Shown here: in pieces, positions 46,657-58,292 of the stretch | Layout: each line of letters begins with the position of its first letter | Numbering within the stretch: the stretch's first letter is position 1 | From: Mytilus californianus | Taxonomy: Eukaryota; Mollusca; Bivalvia; Mytilida; Mytilidae | Length of the DNA stretch: 64,000 nt | Assembly: GCF_021869535.1 (NCBI RefSeq) | Contig: NW_026262690.1 | Coordinates: 66,303,995 to 66,367,994, forward strand | Direction: 5' to 3' | Translations under genes and position numbers: made by a program | The notes under the pieces: generated by a model | Seen by the model: only the letters and a program-made list of their open reading frames with translations | What the model was told of the DNA's origin: nothing | Databases searched by the model: none

Positions 46657-49394
46657 GTAAGTTAAACATGTTGATTACGTATATCTTTTTTTTTCTGTCG
46701 CACTGCATGGCACCAGACAAGCGGTTCAGACAAAATTAGTATACAGTACATACAATACAATAAACAATATCATTCTATATTTCAAAGTGAAATCTATTTC
46801 GTATGTGTATATATTTACCCAGTTACATGTTTACCTATATACTTATTGGATATATTCATCATAAATGAAAAAAAGAAACCTAAGGCTTCGGAAATTCAAA
46901 TGATATATTTTTGAAATATTTTATTATGACAATGTGTATATATTTGTAGTTCAGTGTACTTATTGTTTTCCATACATCCCTACTTGTACTAAATAATTTA
47001 ATGATGACTGCTTGAACGGTAACTCACTTTTGACATTTTATGACAGTGTGTCTTCTTCAGGCACAATTATATCGCTGCTATAAATTCAGTGAAAAGTACA
47101 CTCTGATAGTTAGTTTCTAAACGCATGGTTTTTTTTTTACTTGAGCTAAATAACCAGAGATATTTTCCAATTGTATGTAAATTAATACATTTCTATCCTC
47201 GCATCTGTCGCACGACTAAATATGTACATATTTGTGTGTTGCCTTTAGTCATTTACTGTTATTTAGTGTTTACCGACTTCCTTAACAGATTTTGTTGACC
47301 TGAAATTTTTATATTTGTGTATTGCCAAAATAAAGTGGTGATGTATATCAAAATTTTAATCTATTCAAAACATTAATTGTTAGAAGATTGGGACTACCTA
47401 GTGTACAGTTTAAAAGCTACCGACAAAGAAATATTTACCTTTAATTCAAATGTGTTGCAAGCATGAACGTGTAAAAACAACTTTATGATATTGTACAGAA
47501 TAAATATGTGCTATTGATTTGAATGACAAAAAACTACTTTATGCAAGTTTTATGTTCCTTTAAATGTTCGAAAAAAAGACAAAGAATGTAACTAAATTGA
47601 TTGAATGAAATTTGATATGTATGATTTTTGTATGTGTCTCTTCCTGTGATTCTTTTGTCCTTTTCTACACAAATTACGAAGATTTTCTTTTAATCTCGTT
47701 CTTTTCTTTTGTATTACCAACCTTAGCTAGCTGTCCCTTTTTGTGCATCCGTCAATTTATGCACAGAAAAGAAGAAATTTCCATTTTAGATTTCTCCGTA
47801 AATGTTTAAATCTCGTCATGCATTATCTTATTAACGAATTTGTGCTGATTTACACATGGGGGCAGCTGTTTGCGTTTCCAATACGCTACTTTTTTTCTTT
47901 CTTGATAGACCACCGGTGTTCCTAGGGTGTAATATTTCTGATCTAAATTTTCATGCATGTTTTAGTTTAGAAAAAAATGTGTCATATCAGAAAAAACTCA
48001 ACGTTATTGTTAATAAAAAATTAAATTTCAACTACTTGTAAAAAGTAGGCTTCACAACTTATAATTATGTTTCTCACATCAAAAGTACAAAGTTAACCTA
48101 TATAATTATATAAGGGAAATCATTTAGTACATTGCCCTATATATGTGTCCTATAATTTGATGGACATGCCTACATGATGATACATAGCGGACTAAGAAGT
48201 AACGGTATATATAATACGTATACAAGTAAGTAATCGTGTGGTAAAATGTACATCAGTGGGCTAAACAGTGTAGTTTTTTTACAGTCCAATGATGTCTTTC
48301 GTTATTTTCTTTTCATTTGGAATGTTCTGTCATAAAGTCTGTCAGGGTGGTTCAGACTTAGATAAATGATTAAAGGTTGGAGAATTAATCATGTAAAATG
48401 CAGTCTGTAGTTTTTGTTGATATGATTGATTTCCATTTGAAAGTATCACTTTCTGTATTCTGGAACTTTGTACCTTCCGGGGAAATGAGAAGTTATGACC
48501 CTTGCAGTCACTGTGGGAGAATGAACGGATATTATCTGGACTTTTGGAACATATTTGTTTTTAATAAAGTTAACTCCAACAGTTTTGACTCAAGTCCAAT
48601 TAGTGATATTCCAGATTTCAACTTGAATTCATGATCAAGGCATATTAAAGTTTTGAAAGATGGATATTTTTAAACTTGACTATGAGAAAACATGGAAATG
48701 AGGAATAAGGTTTTTTTTTATATGTGCAGTGTAGTCTTCGTTTCTTATCAGGTCTTCCTCAGATTTACTTTCATTACCTAAACATTGGAAGTGTTTAATT
48801 ATCAAAATTCAGAATTGAGGATTGTTATTATTCTAAATGCATGTAAAATGTCCCTATATTTTTGTTTTAGTTTCTTGATTTGGAATTCAACGGGCGTTCG
48901 AAACGCCCCCTTTACACACATCCATGCAATTTATTTTCGGTCATTTTTTAAAGACAGTAAAAACGTTAAATATTGATTAAGTTACCTGTAAAGTAAGGAA
49001 AATTAACTTTTCGTGGAATATACTAAATGACATAATCCTTTGTCCTTTTTTTCATTTTTATTTTTATTTTAAGGGCTTCATTCTTTTACACTTGAACCCT
49101 TTTAGCTGTGTAGGAAATGTACAGGATCCGTATCAAAGTATGGTCAGAATGCGGACAACGATACTATGCCTCGAGTAGGGAGCTTATCAAGTTCTATGCA
49201 CAGTAATGAACCGCGCTCTATATATGTGCATTAATGAGTGTTGAAACAACTGTCGGAGTGGTTCGTATATGACCAGTTGAAAGAAAACTGTATTCCCATA
49301 TATTTAACATTGACTCTTTTCCGTTGGCATTCCAAATTCCCCACCCATCATCCTGGGTCTATCCACTTTGCAGAACAGACCTTTTTGAATTTTT

Positions 49395-49475
49395 TGTATG
49401 CTTGTGAACGTCCTGAATATGCATAAAATACTTGCCACTAGACGTTAAGTAAACACCAATCAATCAAGCAAGCAA
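49395..49475 (+). repeat. CGTCCTGAATATGCAT repeat end, copy 2
   Basis: GAACGTCCTGAATATGCATA AAATACTTGCCACTAG, followed by CAATCAATCAAGCAAGCAAG. It matches the copy at 43830. Confidence 0.7.
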
Positions 49476-51949
49476 GCAAGCATATTTTTAAAATAACATT
49501 AATTTCTTTATGAGTTATTTTTACTAAGTTAACGTAGTACTGTTAATATTCTTATTTATCATGTCAGATTATGCATATGGATGTAAGAAGTTATAGTTTA
49601 ACGAGACACCAACCTAACGACAACAAAAAAGATATGTCATTAGAGGTTTATGGTCGTCAGTATTAGACAAAATTCTACAGTTAAAAAATAGTTTGAACTT
49701 TTCCTATTTTTCATTTTTTTGTAAATGTCTTATGACTTTCGCCTTCATAACTTAATTAAAAGTTCTGTTTATTTCTTAAAACAAATACATTTATTGATTA
49801 GACTGAGTCGAAACTCTACATTGGTTGGCTCTGTCAACGCTTTCGAATAACTGTGAATATGCTTTTAAGCCTTTAGTAAGTTAGACATTTTTATTGTCTT
49901 GTGTTTTATTTAAAAGGATTCATGACATAAGATGCCCCTTTGTTTTTGACGTAATGTTTTTTTTTTCTCTCGAAAGGACAAAGTATTACAAGATCCAAAA
50001 TTACCACATTCATCAATTTTTATTTCAATATCTTCTGCTTACTGCATGTATTGTCTCCCGCTGACATCTACAAACACCAGTTTAAAAAATAAGTTGGAGA
50101 TACTTGAATGTCAAGTTTTATCTGAACGAAGTCACGTACTTTTCAAAGATAAACAATCTATTAAAAAATGAATGTATTGTAAATGGACGGTTCTTCTAAG
50201 AGAACAGACTTGCAATTTTTTTTTTGTATCATTTCATCTCACAATAGGCAGGGTTTATCCCAATCGAAATGTAAAAACCGACTATACAAAATTAACTCAA
50301 CAATAATATGAAGGATGGAGTGAGTTGTGGGATAAATAGCAGGGAGACAGCTATCTAACAACACAATTTGTCAAAACAGACACATACAAGAATTTACCAT
50401 TTTGAAGTATTTGCTACAACAGTATTGAAGAACTGTGGAGTAAATTCACTTTTTGAAAAGTAGAATTCATTTATTTTCATTAAAAAACAAATAAAAAAAT
50501 AAACGTGGAAAACCCTATCGACCTTACATAACGTTGCAGTTAACCGTTTTCAATAGTGCCAGTCAGAATTCCCTTCATTATTCTTCCCCGTGGTTTGACA
50601 GAAGCAAATTGCCATCAAATAATACGCTTCGTTAACAAATAGATAATCAATGGAATCGTTTCTGGTAGCGTCAGTCAACATATATGTGATTGGAAATGAT
50701 CGAATATTCCAACAAAGAAACGCAGATTTCTATTTAAACATAAAAATTGATTGATGATCAAATCATGTTGTTTTACCAGTGGAGTCAAGAGAATTCTACC
50801 TCACATGATAGACGTTAAAAACAAAGAGACCATTAAAACCATTGTATCCTGGTCAGAAAAGTCGATTTACTTCCATCATTGAATCACAGAAACATTCAAT
50901 ACATGAACCAAAGTTTTAAAATGGAGATTTAGCTTTTTACACTTATTCTTCATTTACAAACACGTCTGATATCGAGCATACGGTTAATTAAACAGAATTG
51001 GTTTAGAAAAGTAATCAAAGTTTAATTGAATTTTTGTGTATTGACTGCGTGTGAAGTTTATTAAAATATCTCCGCTTGATATGAAAGGAAATTGGTATAT
51101 TCAACTTAAAGTAAATTACGCCACAAGTTTTCTACGTTTTTTATACTATTCATGTTTTTTAAATTAGGTTCTGATATAAAGAGTGTCAGAATGAGCTTCT
51201 GAAAGTTTAAAATGTACCAGAAAGATGTATAAGTATGTTGCCACTGGTAATGCTTTGTTGGAAGTTTTGGCATAAAAAGAATTTTGGACTCGCGTAGATT
51301 GAGAAAGTTGACTATGTTCCCAGTTCTTTGTTCTGAAAAAAAAATACACACTTTCTTATGCAGAGAATGGAGATAATCACAATTTTAAAATTTCAAAACT
51401 TTAAAAAAAGAATTCCATGCGGTTCAGTATAAACCATTTTGATTTTTATCTATTCGACATATGATGTCAATACTATATGTAACGTTTTTATGAGAGCTAC
51501 AAGCTGTGCTGATGTGAAGACAAATGAAGCGAATCAAACTCTAAATAAATGCATTAGCTTACAAACTAGATTGAAGACGGCTTTGATATTAACTATAAGA
51601 TGTGTGTGACATTTGTTGATTTAAATTTATTTTGAAGTTTTATCTTTCGACATGTCATTACGATAGACATGACTGTATTTGTCTAAGCCAATTTCATATC
51701 TGCTTTATATTCGTTTTATGTCTTTAAGCTATTTAAAGATTTTTAATATTGAAATATATGTATGACATTCCTAACCTAGCCTACACTATTGGTTGGTATT
51801 GCGTTTTTGAGATCAACTTGAATGACATTGAAATTATCAAGTTTCCGGCATCATACCCGGTACTGCTGATTCAGCACAAATCTACGGTGCACAATTGGGA
51901 AATCGATTGTATTGTAACGGCAATCGGAACGGCAGACAAAAATCTGCTG

Positions 51950-52012
51950 TACACGATAGCAAAAACAACTTACACTATAACAAAAACAACTTACACGATA
52001 GCAAAAACAACT
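51950..52012. repeat. 21-bp tandem repeat, three copies
   Basis: TACACGATAGCAAAAACAAC T in copies one and three; copy two has CTATAAC. As 21 is divisible by three, short frames stay open on both strands, without other support. Confidence 0.9.
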
Positions 52013-52379
52013 GTTTTGAATGTCAATCGGGAACACAGATGCTATTGTATATGCCGGCAATAGGGTGTGTGCATGTAAATATGTAATCTTCAATTAAAAA
52101 AAACGTGTGATTGTTTTCCGTGCGCACGACCCGTGTTTCTTTTACAACTTTCATAAGGTACCATCGAGACCAATCATTTGGAATCAAAATATAAAACGTT
52201 TTGGATCTTAAAAACTATAGAAGGGTCTGAATAGAAAAGCTTTAACCGTCGAATATCGCAAGTCAAATATACGGTTTTTAAAGGTCAAATTTGCCCATGG
52301 AGTTGCAGCCTTAATTAAATAACAATTGCCTGATTTTTTAAATAGAAATTCACCGACACATTGTATCATTTAAGTCATA

Positions 52380-52455
52380 TTAATACCGAAGCACTGTATG
52401 GCTACTAGGTGGATGGTACCCTAATGGACTTGTAGTCCTTCAGCAGTGGTAGTAA
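52380..52455 (-). repeat. Inverted fragment of the CCCCGGGGGTATCATC family
   Basis: The reverse complement runs CACTGCTGAAGGACTACAAG, AGGGTACCATCCACCTAGTA and GTGCTTCGGTATT, aligning with 32425-32500. Confidence 0.6.
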
Positions 52456-52559
52456 TTAAGTGTTGCGAACGGTAATCGAAAAAGGTTCATAGTGTGTCGA
52501 TCGGCTGATATTTCAGTTCTCTAACTGCGTGAAAACTTTTTAATCTGTTTTTATATTGT

Positions 52560-52715
52560 GTTCAGAGCGTATTTAGGTAGGGGGCACGGTGGTCGGGTCC
52601 CCCTTTTATGGAGCTACATAATGGTTGATGCATAGACTATTTACATGTCCCACTCCAAACGTTGCTTATTTTGGGGCCCCGACACCCTTTTTCCAAAATC
52701 CTGGATCCGCATCTG
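52560..52715 (+). repeat. Interspersed repeat with GGTCGGGTCCCCCTTTTATG
   Basis: GTATTTAGGTAGGGGGCACG, TCGGGTCCCCCTTTTATGG, then TTTTGGGGCCCCGACACCC and AAATCCTGGATCCGCATCTG. It is GC-rich against its background, and I recall it as a dispersed mussel sequence. Confidence 0.6.
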
Positions 52716-53704
52716 GTGTGTTTCTTAATCCAACATATACTTCAATTAAAGTTTTAAAGAATAGAAGCTTGCTTAAAAGTCCATCAAAATTGTTACTAAT
52801 TTTAGCCAGCGGTTCTTATAATTTGTACAGAGAGACAACCGTATGAATCACCATACTGTCCGACCCTCTGGGGAAGAGATATAAATAGCATCAAGACTAC
52901 CCTCCAACCGTGCAAGACCCTCATGGGCAGTCAAGGTCGTTAAAAAAAAACTCGTCGTCGTATGATATGTCACAATTTCTATATATACATAAACGAATAA
53001 AGAGACAGTCCGTAAACATAGTCTCGAAAACCGTTCATCTACCCTCTAGCAATTCAAAATATTTTGTGATTAACATTACCGATATGGTAAAGCTACCTAA
53101 AGTATGCTTTCTAACTTCCTTGCTTCCAGCAATATGTTTTTGATGTTTCATTATAACTGAAAGGGTGCATGAAGTTCAAAGTGTTGTATAAGCTTGAGAT
53201 TGGTCATATCTTTTCATCGCCCTTTACGGTCAAAAATGTAACAAAAATGAGCAAGGCCATAATGAAAGGCATATACAATTGATCTATGTCATTTAATTGT
53301 AGAGGCTTTCCATCCAGATCATTTTCAATAAAGTCCTTGATTCTTTAATAAAATTCTCAGTACCACAGCCGTATGTGTGTTTTTTGAGGTTCGGGCAAGA
53401 ATTGTTAAAAACCGATAGATTTAAAAAAAAAAATCAGTTTGAGTCTCAAGATAAATGCCGAAGACACTCAAAACAAACTCTTAATTTTATTCAAGGTATA
53501 GCAACTATAGTTTACATTGTCTTTCAAATGCGAGTTTATTCATTTTGATTATTGATAACATTCCTTGCGAATTATAAACAAAAATGTAAAATTTGCAACC
53601 GAAAATTGTGGAACTGGACAACATTTTCATTTTATAGATATTTGTAAAATTTGTTGAAAAAAAATCAGTTGATTATTCAGAATTTTATATTCAAATTTTA
53701 TAAC

Positions 53705-53770
53705 AGGAGATGTCAGTATACGTCGATAAGACAACAACCAAAACAAAAACCAAAGACATAACAAAAACAG
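53705..53770 (+). repeat. Decayed repeat head with GTATACGTCGATAAGACAAC
   Basis: AGGAGATGTCAGTATACGTC GATAAGACAACAACC resembles the GAGACAACT-family head. A related fragment with GTATACGTCAATTAGACAGG is near 54090. Confidence 0.5.
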
Positions 53771-55599
53771 GTGAACATATGGTCTGTAACAATACGCAAG
53801 AGTCAGTTCATAGTAACCCGAGTGTATAGAAAGGTTATGAATTAATGTAACAAAGATTCACCATCAGTATACGAGCTTAGTATAAACTATTTTGACTCAT
53901 TGATTGATATAAAAACAGGGAAGTGGTCGTACCTCTTTGTGTCCATATAAAGTAGAAACAAGAAGAAGCCTAAAGCGACAAAAAGTATTTCTCTACCCTA
54001 TAAACTTTTAAATTGAGTTTGAAAGGTTCCCCTATGTTATATTTTGATTAATTAAAACATTGAAATATGATAAAAGGCTATGTGGGGTATACGTCAATTA
54101 GACAGGCACGCACAAATCAGGGGGCGGGGGCAAAAACAACGGATAGGATGTTTTTTTTTGTGGAATGGATATTGTTTTCTTTTCACGCATAGTCAAGAGT
54201 CAAGCACAGTTTGGTAATTACTTTATGGCAAAAGGTACAAAAGTGCATCTTTTCTGCCAAGAACAACTTAAAAACATAAAATATCCAAGATGATGACTGC
54301 CACCATCATTAAGATTGGTGGAAGGAAGGAGTCCAGACAATCATAGTTGCCATTGTATTCCTGAATTATTGAAGATTTCAGGGGATGGTTAACCTTTGTG
54401 ACAATAGTTTATAAATTCTCAGCTCATATATTCTACAAGTTAACAAAACCTATGTACCCCCTTCAGACAAAGATGGATCATTCTTGTTAGACCTCTGTTT
54501 GTTTTTCGATGATTCTGAATGCTCTTGATGAAAATAAATTCAGTTATGCCAATCGAATACAACACTCATTTATGGTTTATGGAATGAAGAGGTGTCTAAG
54601 AAATTAAGCAATAGGCAGGTTGAAGCACATTAAAGTATATTTACCTTTTAATGGTTATTTTTATGACATTTTTGTGTTTTGTAATTTCTTTTTAGTCATT
54701 AAGTTTTTCCACATGAATGTCTATAGGAACAGATAAAATACTTTCAACAAGATACAAACTCATTTTAGATACCTACATCATAAAGCAAGATGTTACATAT
54801 CAAAGTATATTGTAATTCCACATGCCTTGATTTTGAATTATATAATATGAACGTAAATCAGCCCAAGGTGCGAGCCTGGAATTCCTTGTTCTTGACTTTT
54901 TTCTGTTGATCATATTTATAAAGGTGCTATGGCATCGTAATTATCGATTACTTAACCATCATATAATAAACTCATCTGACATCTGCCGAAGCGTTAATCA
55001 TTTTGACACCATCCATTGTAAAGCCAGTCTGATTTACACCTTATTGTGTGCTAACAGATTTAGAAATCTGAGAAAAACGTTTCCACTTCTGTCAATAAGC
55101 ATCTGTAATTCAGCTTAATATCTAATCTTGTACTGATGGTTAGAGTTATCAGAAACCCCTAGTGAATTATATGCACGTGTCTTACATCAGAACTACAGGA
55201 ATAAATAAATATTTTGTATATCTGTTTGATAGTGTGGTATTGTTTATGATCCCATTGAGTGGTTTTTATTCCTGTGCGAAATGAAGACAAAAAACTAATT
55301 TGGATATGGGAATTGTTTTTCGTTCGGTTGTCCCCAATTTACATCAGTACTGCTTCTTGATAAGAGTATTAAAACTTGTTTTATTTTTTCCGTTATTTTA
55401 AAGTTCATTATCCTGTCGGCAAAAACTCCTTCTGAACCCCTTTCCATGCAATGTTTATTCAATCAATTGAAGGGGTTCAAAAGGAAGTCTTTCCGATTTC
55501 TCTAACGTAATGCCGGCGGACAAAATTGACCGGCGTACAGTTAAAGAATTTATCTGTATATATATAGTGTTGCATGGTGTAGTAAATGTTAATGGTCCT

Positions 55600-55890
55600 A
55601 CATAATAAAAATGAATGAGATGCGCCATGAGCGATTTTTCAACAAATAAAGTTCCATAACTCCTCAATGTCATATCAGAAATTTATAAATAAAACCCAAG
55701 AAAGTTTCCATAGTACACGGATGCCCCACTCGTTTTTTTATATGTTCAGTGGACCGTGAAATTGGGGTCAAAATTCTAATTTGGCATTAAAATTAGAAAG
55801 ATCATATCATAGGGAACATGTGTACAAAGTTTTAACTTCATCAAAAACTACCTTGACCAAAAACTTTAACCAAAAACTTTAACCTGAAGC
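55600..55890 (+). repeat. Interspersed repeat with AAAGATCATATCATAGGGAA
   Basis: Includes CCATAGTACACGGATGCCCC, GGCATTAAAATTAGAAAGAT, CATATCATAGGGAACATGTG, then CATCAAAAACTACCTTGACC and CTTTAACCTGAAGCGG. Strongly remembered as common in Mytilus. The tandem CCAAAAACTTTAAC near 55855 is a short internal duplication. Confidence 0.65.
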
Positions 55891-55897
55891 GGTTAAA

Positions 55898-55920
55898 TAT
55901 TATATATATATATATATATT
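55898..55920. repeat. (TA)n microsatellite
   Basis: About eleven TA dinucleotides. Confidence 0.9.
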
Positions 55921-57144
55921 AGTAAATTGTTCAAGATCACCCCCTATTCTGTTTTTTTGTCAAAGGTAATTTTTTTAGCATGAGTTATAAGATTAAAACT
56001 ATTAGCAACCTCAGAGTTGACCTACGAGACTGGGGAATTTTATGCTGTACAAATGTCCGCATATAATCTTCATAATAAAACGATAGATCATTTGGAAAGC
56101 TTGAACCTAATTGAATTTCATGGTCAGAAACCTTAATGTTACAATATGGAATGGTGTAGACAAAGTAGAATATTCCACTCACACAGTCAAACTTCCTTAA
56201 ATTTCATCATAATGCTTGACATAGGGGAGAGCTTTAATTCTCTTTAATGTCAAGTTCAATTGTAAAAGCTCAGATCCCTCAGTTTGAAAGATAGAAAGAC
56301 AGACATTCAATTTTTCTATGATTGGGATGGATATCACTTTGCGATGCCCATTTATGGTATTTGATATAGTGAATATAATTTTCTTCTTTAAAATCCCAGA
56401 GGATTTCACTCTACAGACTTGGGGGTTCCTCCGAGGTAAAGTGTGGTTTCTTTTATCCCATCCATTTCCCTGTCCATACAAAAAAACACGTTCAAATGAA
56501 ATTAACTTAAACACGTTGAAATAGAATTAAGGACATTTCTGCAAAAATATTATTTGATTTTTGCACAGAGAAAACAAAGCTGATAAACAACAAAAAACTG
56601 AAGGCTGAATTTTACCATTAACTTATCTAACTTCTATTGAGCTTGATTTGTCATAAGCGGCTTAAAGACTTTTAACCGTTGATTGCATGTACTAATTACG
56701 TTCGTTTATTGATTTTCAATCAAAATTTATTTCCTTCTATGTGATTTACTTTGCTACAAAAAGTCATATTGATTTATATTAATACATTAGCGTTAGGCGA
56801 ATAATGCCGTATTGACTTGAATAACATCAAAAACTAATGCTATCTCGTTATCCACATTAAGACGGAGTAAGCTTCTTTTATTGTCTTTCCTAACACTCTT
56901 AACGTAAGCATAAAAAATAAGCAGCTTTCTTGTTCCCATCCAATTATATCTTCTTTTTTTTGTATGTCAAACGAACTTAACAAGGTACACATTCAAAGGT
57001 ATTTTTATTTAAACGTCTACTGCTAGTTTCAAGATTACCCAGACAATTGCTAGCAGGACCCCCTACTCAACAAAAAAGTGTATATAATTATATTTGACCT
57101 TAGGTTTGTTTATTTATCATTGATAATGTTTATCTAATTTTCAG

Positions 57145-57181
57145 TTTATTGAGAAGAGACTTCGAGAAGAAATGGCTAGAG
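57145..57181 (+). CDS. Second coding exon of the membrane-protein gene
   Basis: Thirty-seven nucleotides between TCTAATTTTCAG and GTAAGT, both strong signals. It enters in phase 0, exactly as exon 1 leaves, and adds FIEKRLREEMAR plus the first base of a codon (likely Gly or Val). The joined sequence AVLEL-FIEKRLREEMAR is a continuous charged amphipathic helix, suitable for a stalk or trimerising segment. The intron that follows is phase 1. The tiny size would hide it from ordinary frame searches. Confidence 0.7.
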
Positions 57182-57397
57182 GTAAGTCCAGATCTATGTA
57201 TAAATTCATGGTTCGAGTTAAGAATTAGGTTCACTATGAATATATAAATAAGAGCAGTTTTATCCCTTGATTAATTATCACAAAATCTATGATATCGCCA
57301 AAAACATCCATCAGATTTTAGTTAATTTCAAATTTAGGAAAACTGTCATAATTGCATCATTTTGATAATTTTAATTCCTGTTATTATTAATTTATCC

Positions 57398-57425
57398 TCC
57401 CCCCTCCCCCCCCCCCCCCCCCCCC
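57398..57425. repeat. Poly-C tract
   Basis: A cytosine run of more than twenty bases with one T near its left end, immediately followed by an A-rich run. Likely length-variable and error-prone in sequencing. Confidence 0.9.
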
Positions 57426-58159
57426 AGAAAAAAAAATAATTGTAAAATAAGTCTTTTTACCATATATGACATGTTTATGACGTTACAGTATAACATAACA
57501 AATGACATTTCTGTACTAACTGAAGAGATACGGTCCTCGTTTACACTTTATGAATAAGCATTTTTACAGAGGGACTATAAATGTTTACTTTTTGCAAATT
57601 CAGGAGCCATATATATGTAGGACTCGGAGGTTCGTTGGTCCGTTTGCTTATGTGCGATGGTTGAAGATATATTACACTTGATAACAAGTTTAGAATATAC
57701 AGATGTTCAATTATTATGAGAAGTAGAATTCTTAATAGTTAGTATATAAATTTGCATTCGTTATTGTCTATATATGCCCTTAGTTACAGTTTCATACTAA
57801 ATAAGAGATCCTCTGATTTTCTGCATGTGAACATAATTCTACGTTAACGTTTTATATTTACTTTGTTCCTCTCGTGAGTTCCTCGTTTACCGTTATAATA
57901 AGGTGAGTCTGCGAGCCGGTGTGTATTCAGAGAATGACATGCTCGATCGTACGTTGAAAAAGAACCTTTTGTAGATTTCGAAATAAAATCTGCTACAGAA
58001 GGTTAACTTTCCCCTCTCCACCAATCACAACCCGTTTCACGTAGTATTAAAGTGTATAAGCAAGCCCCTTAATAACTTAAAAAACAGAAAAACTGCTTCC
58101 ATAACAAATAAATTGACTTCTACATACGACATGAAAAACATTGAAAATATAGTTTATGT

Positions 58160-58292
58160 AGTTCATCGCAATTCAGTCTTACTACCATCGCACTTCGGCG
58201 TAGCTATCAACAAGCTAGCGTCACAATGCCACCATCGCACATCAGCGTGATCAAAAACGCACTTCAGCGTCAAACCATCGCACATCAGCGGT
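58160..58292. repeat. Degenerate array of CATCGCACTTCAGCG
   Basis: Units near 58163 (CATCGCAATTCAG), 58184 (CCATCGCACTTCGGCG), 58231 and 58274 (CCATCGCACATCAGCG) and 58258 (CGCACTTCAGCGT), separated by unlike spacers. No coding frame. Confidence 0.75.

Larger units (their letters stand above)
46657..57144 (+). other. Intron 1 of the membrane-protein gene
   Basis: Phase 0 intron of about 10.5 kb from GTAAGT to TCTAATTTTCAG. It carries several interspersed repeats listed separately and otherwise AT-rich sequence. No alternative exon was convincing in it. Frames such as 48398-48634 (78 codons) and 56197-56514 minus (105 codons) lack splice or start support. Confidence 0.65.

Noticed and set aside
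56197..56514. 105-codon minus frame inside intron 1
   Set aside because: Opposite to the gene, no recognisable motif, and adjacent to dispersed repeat sequence.
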